Of a stretch of 64,000 nt of DNA, positions 7,444 to 15,449 are shown piece after piece. Every line of letters begins with the position of its first letter. The stretch's first letter is position 1. Under the pieces are notes generated by a model that was not told the origin of the DNA, did not search any database, and saw only the letters and a program-made list of their open reading frames with translations. The stretch is from NCBI RefSeq assembly GCF_044628455.1, contig NZ_JBIYZW010000001.1:1736001-1800000 (forward strand), read 5' to 3'. Origin of the DNA: Solirubrum sp044628455. GTDB lineage: Bacteria > Bacteroidota > Bacteroidia > Cytophagales > Hymenobacteraceae. A program made the position numbers and the translations under genes.

Positions 7444-10400
7444 TCAGGCTGCCCCGAACCGGATGCGGAACGAAGCCCCTTCGCCGGGCTGGCTGTCGAC
7501 CTCGATGCTGCCGCCGTTGGCATCCACGATGCGCTTGACCAGGTAGAGGCCCACCCCGGTGCCGGCGGTGTGCTTGTGCAGGCGGCGGAACAGCTGAAAC
7601 ACCTCCGCGCCGTGCCGGGCGGCGTCGAAGCCCAGGCCGTTGTCGTCGACCACCAGCACGGGCTGGCCCCGCTCCACCCACACCGAGACGTGGATGCGGG
7701 CCGGCCGCGCGGGGTCGGCGTACTTGAGCGAGTTGCCCAGCAGGTTGAGCAGGATGGTGCGCAGGTTGGCGCGGGCAAACGACAGGGCCGGCCGCGCCGC
7801 AAAGTCGGTGGTGATGCGCGCCTGGGCGGCGCGCACCTGCGGCTCCAGGGTGTTTATCACTTCCTCGGTGAGCTCGGCCAGCGGCACCAGCTCGGCCGGG
7901 GCCCGGCTCAGCTGCTGGGCCTGCCCCAGGGCGGCCAGGTCGTCGATGGTGACGCGCAGCTGCAGCAGGGCTTCCTCCACCATGGGCACGAGCAGCTGCT
8001 CCTCGGCCGCGTCGGCGAAGGCGCTGCTGCGGCGCAGCTCGGCAAACAGGCCGGCCAGGTTGTTGACCGGCTGCTTGAGGTCGTGCGAGGCGGCGTACAC
8101 GAAGTTGTCCAGGTCCTGGTTGGTGCGGGTGAGCTGCTCGTTGGCCTGCTTGAGCTCGGTGATGTCGATGGCCGAGCCCACGTAGCCGTACAGTTCGCCG
8201 TTGGGGTAGAAGCTCGGGGCACCCTGCGCCAGCAGCCAGCGGTACTCGCCGTCGTGGCGGCGCATGCGGTGCTCCAGCCGGTACAGCGAGCGGGTGCGAA
8301 TGGCCTCCTCCAGCGTGCCCTGCGCCAGCGCCAGCTCTTCCGGGGGCAGGTAGGCCGACCAGCCCGTGGCCACGTATTCGGCCAGGCTCACGCCCACAAA
8401 GTCCAGAAAAGCCTGGTTGGCGTAGCGGATGGTCGTATCGGGGTTCACGGCCCACACCTGGTTGGGGGCCGCATCGGCCATGATGCGGAAGCGCGCCTCG
8501 CTCTCGCGCACGGCGGCAATGGCCTGCTGCTGGGCCGTGACTTCAAACACGAACACCAAAATGCCATCGATGGCGCCGTGCTCGTCGCGGCGGGCCTGGT
8601 ACACGAAGTTGAAGTAGCGGTTTTCCAGCTCCCCGTCGGCGGGCCGGGCCAGGGGTATCAGCAGGCTTTCTTCCTGGTGGGTCTGGCCGGTGGCGTACAC
8701 CCGGCGCAACATCGCGTCCACGGGAGTTTGCACGATTTCGGGCAGGGCCTCGAAAATGCCCCGCCCCAGCAGCTCCCGCCCCGGCAGCAGCCGCTGGTAG
8801 CCCGGGTTGACGAACTCGATGAGCAGCTCGGGGCCGGCCAGAATGCAGATGCCGGCCGGCGCCTGCGTAAACAACCCTAGCAGCTGGCGGCGCTCCTGCT
8901 CGCGGGCCTGCCGGGCCAGTACCTGCTCGGTTACCTCGAAGGCAAAGATGGAAACGCCGGCAATCCGGCCGTTTTCGCGGTAGGCCTGGTAGGTGAAGGT
9001 GAAATACAGGTCGCGCGGCGGCTGGCCCGCGGGCTGGGTCACGGTCAGGAGCCGCTCGTTGCCGTAGTACGTTTCGCCGGTCTGGTACACGTTGTCCATC
9101 AGGTCGGCGTAGCCGTGCGCCACGGTTTCGGGCAGGGCCTCGGCCAGGAGCAAGCCCACCAGCTGGCGGCCGGGAAACAGCGCCTGGTAGGCCTGGTTTA
9201 CGTACTCGTAGCGGTGCTCGGGGCCGCTCAGCAACGCAATCAGGGCCGGCGTCTGCTCAAATACCTGGTAAAACGTCTCGCGCTCCTGGGCCCGGCGCTG
9301 GGCGGCTTCCACCAGGGCCTGCTGGGTGCGCACCAGTTCGGCGTGGTGGGTACGCAGCTCCTCGTTGGAAGCTTCCAGCTCTTCGTTGATGGCGGCCAGC
9401 TCCTGGTTTAGTAGCTGCTCCTGCTCGCGGGCCAGCACCTGCTCGGTCACGTCGGTTACCAGAGTGTAGAAGCCCACCACCTCCCCGTCGCGCACGTCGG
9501 GTACGTAATCGGTGTGGATGTGCCGAACGAAGTCTTCGCGGTAGGGCATGCGGGCCGTGAAGCCCAGCCGCTCGCCGGCCAGGGCCCGCCGGATGTAGGA
9601 CTGCACGCCGGCGTAGGCCTGCTCGCCCACCACCTCGCGCACGCGCTGGCCCAGCAGGGCTGCCGGCTCCTGGTTAAACCAAGCCTGGTAGGCCTGGTTG
9701 GCAAAGCGGTAGCGTTCCTCGCGGTCGAGGTAGCCGATGAGGACCGGCAGCGCATCGGTTATCAGGCGCAGCTGCCGGGCACTGGTGGCGCTGGCCTGTT
9801 GGGCACGCATCTGCCGGCTCACGTCGAAGGCAAACACCACCACTCCGTCGATGCGGCCCTGTTCGTCGTAGCGCGCCTGCTGGATGTAGTTGAAGTAGTA
9901 CTCACGCTCGGGCGCGTCCTCGTGCGGAGCTAGCGTCACGAGGCTGCCCAGTTCCTGGTGCGTTTCGCCGCTTTGGTACACCTGCTGGGCCCAGTGTCCC
10001 ACGGGCTGGTGGGCGAGTTCGGGTAGGGCCGTCAACAGGGCCTTGCCGAGCAGCTGCCGGCCGGGAAACAGCTGCTGGAAGGCCGGATTCGCCAGCTCGA
10101 ATATCAGCTCGGGGCCGCTCAGCATGCAAATGGCCGCCGGTGCCTGCATAAACAGCCGTTCCAGGCGCTGGCGCTGGCGGTCGGCTTCCTGCTGGGCCTG
10201 CTCCTGGCTCCGGGTGCGTTCCAGCACGCGGGCTTCCAGCACCTGGTTGAGCTGCTGCAGCTGCAGCTGGGCGTCGAGCAGGCGGGCATTGCGGCGTCGA
10301 CCTTCCTCGTTGGTAGCCGCTAGCTCGTGGTTCAGGTCCTGCACCCGGCGCCGGGCCAGCACCTGCTCGGTTACCTCGTAGGCAAACACCAGCACGCCTG

Positions 10401-11196
10401 CCACCCGGCCCACCGCGTCGCGGGTGGCCTGGTAAATGAAGTTGAAGTAGAGCGCCTCGCGCCGGCCCGAGTTGGTGCGGTCGATGTAAGCCAGCTGCTC
10501 GTTGCCGTAGTACGTCTCGCCCGTGCGGTACACGTTGTCGAGCAGGTCGAAAAACGGCTGGTCTTCCAGCTCCGGCACGGCCGCGCGGTAGGACTTGCCT
10601 ACCAGCTCGCGCCGGCCGAACATCTCGTGAAAGCTCTCGTTGACCAGCTCCACCACGTGCTGGGGCCCCACCAAGCTGGCAATGAGGGCCGGCGCCTGCG
10701 TGATGAGCGCGTGCAGGCGGACCCGCTGGGCTTCCGCCTCGGCCAGCGACTGTTGCTGGGCGTGCTGACTGACTTGTAGCTGCTGCTGGCCCAGCACCAT
10801 CGGGGTGACGTCGGTGGCCACGTGCAGAATGTGGCTCACCCGGCCGTCCTCATCGAATACCGGCGCGTTGCGCGGCAGCCAGTAGCGCACCACGAACTGA
10901 CCCGGGCGCTCGGGGTCGGGCACGTCGTAGCGCTGCCGGGCCATCTGGTGCACTTGCCCGGTTTCCAGCACGCGCTGCAGCGAGGCGCGCAGGTTCTGCC
11001 CGCTGTTGGCTTCCGGCGTCGCCGGGTTGTCGGGGAAGGCCTCAAACATCGTTCGGCCCAGCAGCTGCTCCCGGCGGGTAAGCGTGGCGGCCAGGTAGGT
11101 GTCGCTGGCCGCTTCTATGCGCAGCTCCGCCGACAGCAGCAGGGTGGCGTCGGGCAGGGCCTGCACAACGGAAAGCAACGAAGCAGATGAAAGCAC
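7444..11196 (-). CDS. Multi-PAS sensor histidine kinase (about 7 PAS)
   Basis: This very long cytoplasmic kinase has about 1250 aa. I chose GTG 11196, which starts just before the first PAS (SLLSVVQALPDATLL); a TTG at 11250 is also open. Seven PAS domains can be counted from their starts: LPDATLLL, APALIASL, APAAICML, LPVLIGYL, TPALIALL, APAGICIL and APNQVWAV, with coiled-coil linkers between some. The core carries AASHDLKQPVNN (His near 1030), NLLGNSLKYA, DNGLGF and GTGVGLYLVK. It is the first gene of the cluster with the 5-PAS kinase and the lone receiver. The PAS copies 2-6 are close paralogues of each other and of those in the neighbouring kinase, indicating expansion by internal duplication. 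Confidence 0.9.
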   Translation of the reverse strand: MLSSASLLSVVQALPDATLLLSAELRIEAASDTYLAATLTRREQLLGRTMFEAFPDNPATPEANSGQNLRASLQRVLETGQVHQMARQRYDVPDPERPGQFVVRYWLPRNAPVFDEDGRVSHILHVATDVTPMVLGQQQLQVSQHAQQQSLAEAEAQRVRLHALITQAPALIASLVGPQHVVELVNESFHEMFGRRELVGKSYRAAVPELEDQPFFDLLDNVYRTGETYYGNEQLAYIDRTNSGRREALYFNFIYQATRDAVGRVAGVLVFAYEVTEQVLARRRVQDLNHELAATNEEGRRRNARLLDAQLQLQQLNQVLEARVLERTRSQEQAQQEADRQRQRLERLFMQAPAAICMLSGPELIFELANPAFQQLFPGRQLLGKALLTALPELAHQPVGHWAQQVYQSGETHQELGSLVTLAPHEDAPEREYYFNYIQQARYDEQGRIDGVVVFAFDVSRQMRAQQASATSARQLRLITDALPVLIGYLDREERYRFANQAYQAWFNQEPAALLGQRVREVVGEQAYAGVQSYIRRALAGERLGFTARMPYREDFVRHIHTDYVPDVRDGEVVGFYTLVTDVTEQVLAREQEQLLNQELAAINEELEASNEELRTHHAELVRTQQALVEAAQRRAQERETFYQVFEQTPALIALLSGPEHRYEYVNQAYQALFPGRQLVGLLLAEALPETVAHGYADLMDNVYQTGETYYGNERLLTVTQPAGQPPRDLYFTFTYQAYRENGRIAGVSIFAFEVTEQVLARQAREQERRQLLGLFTQAPAGICILAGPELLIEFVNPGYQRLLPGRELLGRGIFEALPEIVQTPVDAMLRRVYATGQTHQEESLLIPLARPADGELENRYFNFVYQARRDEHGAIDGILVFVFEVTAQQQAIAAVRESEARFRIMADAAPNQVWAVNPDTTIRYANQAFLDFVGVSLAEYVATGWSAYLPPEELALAQGTLEEAIRTRSLYRLEHRMRRHDGEYRWLLAQGAPSFYPNGELYGYVGSAIDITELKQANEQLTRTNQDLDNFVYAASHDLKQPVNNLAGLFAELRRSSAFADAAEEQLLVPMVEEALLQLRVTIDDLAALGQAQQLSRAPAELVPLAELTEEVINTLEPQVRAAQARITTDFAARPALSFARANLRTILLNLLGNSLKYADPARPARIHVSVWVERGQPVLVVDDNGLGFDAARHGAEVFQLFRRLHKHTAGTGVGLYLVKRIVDANGGSIEVDSQPGEGASFRIRFGAA

Positions 11197-11484
11197 GCGG
11201 GAAACAGCCGTTAATCCCGACAAGGTAAGCCATTTGCCGCCGCGGCCCAACCAGCCGGAAGCCGGAGCTGCGGACAGCTACAGCAATGGCGCTCCGCACA
11301 ACCGCTCAGGCCACCGAAACCCCTCCCATGTTCCTTCAGAGACGATGGCCCAGCCGCTCATTCCCGGATACGCCGGGCAGGAGGTCGGCTTGTGCGGCTC
11401 CCCGGCGCGGCTGCCGGAGCCGCGTAACCTGTGCCGCTCCCGAACGCCGGGGCGTGGGGCAGTTGGCTACCAGCAGGGCAGCCC
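11197..11484. other. Intergenic stretch between kinase and tRNA
   Basis: Nothing convincing is seen here: no conserved-looking frame, repeat or clear promoter. It must contain the promoter of the leftward kinase cluster. Confidence 0.5.
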
Positions 11485-11537
11485 ACTAAAGAAATTGCCG
11501 GTGGAAAGCTTCCGGGTAGAAAGCTTTCCACCGGCAA
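11485..11537 (-). terminator. Strong terminator of the CAU tRNA
   Basis: A perfect 17-bp inverted repeat (11495-11511 and 11521-11537, arm starting TTGCCGGTGG) with a 9-nt loop lies 5 nt past the tRNA 3' end. On the minus strand it is followed by TTTCTTT, as expected for intrinsic termination. Confidence 0.88.
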
Positions 11538-11541
11538 CGGG

Positions 11542-11615
11542 TGGGCCCAGCTGGAATCGAACCAGCGACCTACTGATTATGAGTCAGTTGCTCTAACCGA
11601 TTGAGCTATAGGCCC
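11542..11615 (-). tRNA. tRNA with CAU anticodon (Met elongator or Ile2)
   Basis: The sequence folds into a full 74-nt cloverleaf. The acceptor stem is GGGCCTA/TGGGCCC, the anticodon stem ACTGA/TCAGT with loop CTCATAA, and the T arm GCTGG-TTCGATT-CCAGC. The anticodon is CAU. The acceptor and T-stem resemble tRNA-Ile2 (whose C34 is changed to lysidine by TilS), but elongator tRNA-Met cannot be excluded by eye. The 3' CCA is not encoded. Confidence 0.95.
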
Positions 11616-11704
11616 GGCCTGAAATTCCGCCCCGCCGGCGGCGCGGTTGGTTTCGGCCCTGCAAACTTCGATTTTCGCGGCTGCAATTCCAAGCCTTTCC
11701 GCCT

Positions 11705-12376
11705 ATGAGTGCCGCGCACCGCCTGCCCAACCTGCTGTTTGATTTCGGCGGGGTCATCATCAACATCGACTACCAGCGCACCCTGGAGGCCATGCGGGCG
11801 CTGAGCCCGGCCGGCTCCACTATCGAGTTTACCCAGGCCGCGCAGTCTCAATTGTTCGACGACCTGGAAACCGGGCGCCTCTCGGCCGCGGACTTCCGCC
11901 ATGGGCTGCGTCGGCACTACGACCTGCGCCAGGCCAGCGACGAGCAGCTCGACGAGGCCTGGAGCGCCATGCTGCTCGACGTGCCCCTGGAGCGCCTGGA
12001 GCTGATTCGGGAGCTGCGCCGCCAGGGCCACCAGACGGCTTTGCTCTCCAACACCAACGCCCTGCATATCGGCACCATCAACGCCCGACTGAAGACGCAG
12101 TACGGCCTGGAGCAAGGCATTGCCGACGTGCTCGACCGCGTGTTCTACTCCCAGGAAGTGGGCCTGCGCAAGCCCGGCGAAGACATTTTCCGCCACGCCC
12201 TGCGCGAAATGAACTGGCGGGCCGAGGAAACCCTTTTCATCGAGGACAGTTTTCAGCACATTGAAACTGCCCGGCGCCTGGGTTTGCACACGCTGTTTCT
12301 GGCCCCGCCGCTCACCCTCACCGCCGCCCTGCCCGACGCCCTCCGTGCCTTTGCCCACTCCCCCGCTTCCTCCTGA
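11705..12376 (+). CDS. HAD-superfamily (class IA) phosphatase
   Basis: This 223-aa protein has the four HAD motifs. Motif I is LLFDFGGVIINID, where the second Asp of the usual DxD is replaced by Gly as in many DFGGV-type members. Motif II is LLSNTN, motif III Lys is in GLRKPGEDIF, and motif IV is LFIEDSFQHIETA. A helical cap lies between motifs I and II. It probably hydrolyses a small phosphorylated metabolite such as a sugar or nucleotide phosphate. Its 3' end overlaps the site-2 protease start by about 32 bp, so the two are likely co-translated. Confidence 0.88.
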   Translation: MSAAHRLPNLLFDFGGVIINIDYQRTLEAMRALSPAGSTIEFTQAAQSQLFDDLETGRLSAADFRHGLRRHYDLRQASDEQLDEAWSAMLLDVPLERLELIRELRRQGHQTALLSNTNALHIGTINARLKTQYGLEQGIADVLDRVFYSQEVGLRKPGEDIFRHALREMNWRAEETLFIEDSFQHIETARRLGLHTLFLAPPLTLTAALPDALRAFAHSPASS

Positions 12377-13562
12377 TTATTCGCCGCCCCGCCTGCTGCG
12401 CGCCCGCCTGCGGCCGCTGGCCCGCTGGCAGCGCTACGAGCGGCCCGAGTGGCCCCGTTGGGCCCGGCTGCTGCTGCACGCCGGCCTGTTCCTGCTCACT
12501 TTGCTCACCACCACCCTGGCCGGGGCCGAGTGGATGACGGGCAAGCTGACGTTTGCGGGGCCGGCGCTTACCCGGACCGAAATCCTGGCGGGGCTGTGGT
12601 TTTCGCTGCCGTTTCTGGGCGTGCTCACGGTGCACGAGTTCGGCCACTATTTTGTGGCGCGCTACCACCGCATTCGGGTGACGCTGCCTTATTACCTGCC
12701 GTTTTTCACCGGGCTGTTCAACACCATCGGCACCTTCGGGGCGGTGATTCGCATCCGGGAGAAAATCTTTTCGCGGCGCGAGTTCTTCGACGTGGGCATT
12801 GCCGGGCCGCTGGCGGGCTTTGTGGTGGCCGTGCCCCTGCTCGCCTACGGCTTTCTGACGCTGCCGCCCGCCGAGTACGTCTTCCAGATTCACCCCGAGT
12901 TCCGCCTCTACGGGGCCGACTACGCCCGCTACGTGTACCCCGACGGCCAGCTGGCGGCCACGCTGAGCCGGCCGCTGCTGTACCAGCTGCTGGAAAACTG
13001 GCTGGCCGACCCCGCGCGCCTGCCCCACCCCCGCGAGCTGATGCACTACCCGCTGCTGCTGGCCGGCTCGCTGTCGTTGTTTTTCACGGCCCTCAACCTG
13101 CTGCCCATCGGGCAGCTCGACGGCGGCCACATCCTCTACGGCCTGCTGGGCTTCCGGCGCTTCAACCAGCTGTCGGCGCTGCTGTTTCTGGCCTTCATCT
13201 TCTACGCCGGGCTGGGCTTGTTCAGCCTCGACTCCTCGCGCGACACCTGGCTGTACGGTGGCCCGGCCTACCTGCTCTACCTCTACGCGGTGCTGGGCCG
13301 CGTGCTGCCCGGGCGGCGGCGCACCCTGTACCTGATGGCCGGCATCGTGTCGGCGCAGCTGGCCGTGACGCTGGCTTTGCCCGGCGTGACGGGCAACCCC
13401 GGCTGGCTGGTGTTTGGGCTGCTGCTGGGCCGCGTCACGGGCATCTACCACCCGCCCGCCACCGACGAGCGGCCCCTCACCCTGGGGCGCAAGGTACTGG
13501 GCTGGCTGATGGTGCTGGTGTTTATTCTCTGCTTCTCGCCCCTGCCCTTCGGCTTGGAATAA
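12345..13562 (+). CDS. Site-2 protease family (M50) membrane metallopeptidase
   Basis: This integral membrane protein has about 405 aa from GTG 12345; no ATG fits, and TTG 12351 is an alternative. The zinc site is HEFGH within the hydrophobic stretch LGVLTVHEFGHYFVARY. The third zinc ligand is in LNLLPIGQLDGGH, the NxxPxxxLDG signature of S2P. About six to eight hydrophobic segments surround these. S2P enzymes cut membrane-embedded helices, often anti-sigma factors or signal-peptide remnants. An N-terminal Pro-rich stretch precedes the first helix. It overlaps the HAD gene and is closed by a strong terminator. Confidence 0.87.
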   Translation: MPLPTPPLPPDYSPPRLLRARLRPLARWQRYERPEWPRWARLLLHAGLFLLTLLTTTLAGAEWMTGKLTFAGPALTRTEILAGLWFSLPFLGVLTVHEFGHYFVARYHRIRVTLPYYLPFFTGLFNTIGTFGAVIRIREKIFSRREFFDVGIAGPLAGFVVAVPLLAYGFLTLPPAEYVFQIHPEFRLYGADYARYVYPDGQLAATLSRPLLYQLLENWLADPARLPHPRELMHYPLLLAGSLSLFFTALNLLPIGQLDGGHILYGLLGFRRFNQLSALLFLAFIFYAGLGLFSLDSSRDTWLYGGPAYLLYLYAVLGRVLPGRRRTLYLMAGIVSAQLAVTLALPGVTGNPGWLVFGLLLGRVTGIYHPPATDERPLTLGRKVLGWLMVLVFILCFSPLPFGLE

Positions 13563-13581
13563 GGCCCTGCCACTGGTCCTG

Positions 13582-13626
13582 AAACGAAACTGCCGCCGGC
13601 CTTGCGGGCCGGCGGCAGTTTCGTTT
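13582..13626. terminator. Bidirectional terminator, S2P / pgk
   Basis: A perfect 20-bp inverted repeat (13582-13601 and 13607-13626) with loop TTGCG lies between the convergent S2P and pgk genes. It is bounded by AAAC on the left and GTTTT on the right, so it can terminate both strands. Confidence 0.92.
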
Positions 13627-13664
13627 TACTGATTTTGGACTCGGCCGGCGAGCGGACCCGAGGC

Positions 13665-14852
13665 TTACCCCAGGGCGGCTACGCCAGGCAGGGTTTTGCC
13701 TTCCATGTACTCGAGCAGGGCGCCGCCGCCGGTGGAGATGTACGACACGCGGTCGGCGAAGCCGAGCTGGTTGACGGCCGCGGCCGAGTCGCCGCCGCCG
13801 ATGAGGCTGAATGCGCCCTGGGCGGTGGCATCGGCAATGGCGTGGGCCACGTCTTCGGTGCCGGCCGCGAAGCTGCTCATCTCAAACACGCCCATGGGGC
13901 CGTTCCACAGAATGGTTTTGCTTTGGCGGATGATGTCGGCGAACTGCTGGCGGGCGGCGGGGCCGATGTCGAGGCCCATCCAGCCGTCGGGAATCTGGTC
14001 GTTGCCGGCTACCTGGGTCTGGGCGTCGTTGGCAAACTTGTCGGCCACCACGCTGTCGGTGGGCAGCACCAGGTTCACGCCCTTGTCCTTGGCCATTTGA
14101 ATCAGGCGCAGGGCCAGGTCTACCTTATCGGCCTCCAGCAATGACGAGCCGATGTGGCCGCCCTGGGCTTTGGCAAAGGTGTAGGCCATGCCGCCGCCGA
14201 TGAGCAGGTTGTCGACCTTGTCGAGCAGCTGCTCGATGATGAGAATCTTGTCGGAAATCTTGGCCCCGCCCATGATGGCGGTGAAGGGCCGCTCGGCCTC
14301 TTCCAGCACCTTGCGGGCGTTGTCGATTTCGCCCTGCAGCACGTAGCCGGCCACGCGGTCGTGGGCAAACGACTCGGCCACCACGGCCGTGGAGGCGTGG
14401 CGGCGGTGGGCCGTGCCGAAGGCATCGTTCACGTACACGTCGCCGAGGGCGGCCAGCTGCTGGGCAAAACCGGCGTCGCCCTTCTCTTCTTCGGGGTGAA
14501 AGCGCAGGTTTTCGAGCAGCAGTACCTGGCCGGGCTGCAGCTGCTGGGCTTTCTGGCGAGCCTCGTCGCCCACGGCGTCGGCGGCAAACTGCACCTCGGT
14601 GCCGTACTCCTGGCTGAGGCGCGCCACGAGGTGGCGCAGCGAGTACTTGTCCTCGGGGCCGCCCTTGGGCCGGCCCAGGTGCGACATCAGAATGACCGAG
14701 CCGCCGTCGGAGAGAATCTTCTGGATGGTGGGCGTGGCGGCGCGGATGCGCGTGTCGTCGGTAATGCGGAATTCCTTGTCGAGGGGCACGTTGAAGTCGA
14801 CGCGCACCAGGGCTTTCTTGCCGGCGAAGGCGTACTGATCGAGGGTTTGCAT
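13665..14852 (-). CDS. pgk: Phosphoglycerate kinase
   Basis: This 395-aa protein is phosphoglycerate kinase, which makes ATP and 3-phosphoglycerate from 1,3-bisphosphoglycerate in glycolysis. The start MQTLDQYAFAGKKALVRVDF at ATG 14852 gives the usual family length. Diagnostic motifs are RVDFNVPLD, SHLGRPKGG, VNDAFGTAHRRHAS, GGAKISDK, and the nucleotide-binding GGGDSAAAV near the C terminus. A minus-strand TACCTTCG box lies roughly 40 bp before the ATG and could be the -7 element. The upstream region shared with ddl holds the 42-bp repeat array. Confidence 0.97.
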   Translation of the reverse strand: MQTLDQYAFAGKKALVRVDFNVPLDKEFRITDDTRIRAATPTIQKILSDGGSVILMSHLGRPKGGPEDKYSLRHLVARLSQEYGTEVQFAADAVGDEARQKAQQLQPGQVLLLENLRFHPEEEKGDAGFAQQLAALGDVYVNDAFGTAHRRHASTAVVAESFAHDRVAGYVLQGEIDNARKVLEEAERPFTAIMGGAKISDKILIIEQLLDKVDNLLIGGGMAYTFAKAQGGHIGSSLLEADKVDLALRLIQMAKDKGVNLVLPTDSVVADKFANDAQTQVAGNDQIPDGWMGLDIGPAARQQFADIIRQSKTILWNGPMGVFEMSSFAAGTEDVAHAIADATAQGAFSLIGGGDSAAAVNQLGFADRVSYISTGGGALLEYMEGKTLPGVAALG

Positions 14853-14960
14853 GTGGTGGGGAATGGGTGAAACGCTGTGGCGCGAAGGTAGCACACGCCC
14901 TTGGTTGTGCCCCGACCGGCCGCGGCGGCACTCCCAACTGCTTTTTCGCCGGCAATTCCC

Positions 14961-15254
14961 GGCCTGTGAGCCTCCCAAATGACTTCTGACGCGCAATCTG
15001 TCGGTTGGGAGACTCCCAAACCTCTCCTGACGTCGTTTTTCCCGTTTGCGGAACTCCGCAAACCTGTTTTGACGTGCGGAAAGTCATTTGTGGAGTTCCA
15101 CAAACCGGTTTCGGCAAGTAAAAAGGCATTTGTGGAGCTTCGCAAACCGGTTTCGGCAGGTGGAAACGCATTTGCGGAGCTTCGCAAACCCGTTTCGGCA
15201 TGCGGAAACTGGTTTGCGAAGCTTTGCAAGCTTGTTTCAATGAGTGAAAACCGG
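14961..15254. repeat. Seven-unit 42-bp tandem array with hairpins
   Basis: Seven units of exactly 42 bp start at 14961, 15003, 15045, 15087, 15129, 15171 and 15213. The first is the most degenerate. Units two to seven each hold a palindrome: TTGGGAG/CTCCCAA, TTTGCGGA/TCCGCAAA, TTTGTGGA/TCCACAAA and wobble-paired versions. Several also have a second small hairpin GTTTC...GAAAC. Because 42 is divisible by three, the array is open in frame on both strands and produces spurious 14-aa repeat peptides. It lies between the divergent pgk and ddl genes. Confidence 0.9.
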
Positions 15255-15273
15255 GCTGCGAACCAGCTTACCC

Positions 15274-15355
15274 TGTCATCCGGAGCCTGCGAAGGACCTT
15301 GTCCGGCTCGCCCGAGTCGTTGTTACCATACTGCCCGACGGGAAAAGTCCTTCGC
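15274..15355. repeat. Degraded REP-like palindrome
   Basis: TGTCATCCGGAGC followed by GCGAAGGAC (15289-15297) and the inverse GTCCTTCGC (15347-15355) match the ends of the intact palindrome at 50593-50681, but the arms have decayed. Confidence 0.55.
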
Positions 15356-15433
15356 GATGCGTTAGAATGAGTGCTGAATCAGTAGCGCGTTTACCGGCGA
15401 CGCCCCCGGTTCGCTCCATAGCCGGAAGCCCCG

Positions 15434-15441
15434 TACCTTTG
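15434..15441 (+). promoter_or_regulatory. -7 box of the ddl promoter
   Basis: TACCTTTG matches the Bacteroidota -7 consensus TAnnTTTG exactly. No clear -33 TTTG is seen. Transcription would start around 15447, only a few bases before the ATG at 15450, which implies a nearly leaderless mRNA. Confidence 0.55.
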
Positions 15442-15449
15442 CCGTACCT

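Noticed and set aside
14961..15254. Possible CRISPR array
   Set aside because: There are no unique spacers: the whole 42-bp unit repeats, and no cas genes are near.
14979..15365. 128-aa frame with FAELRKPVSA-type 14-aa repeats
   Set aside because: The frame is open only because the repeat period is 42 bp; the opposite strand is equally open, and arm covariation points to structure rather than protein.
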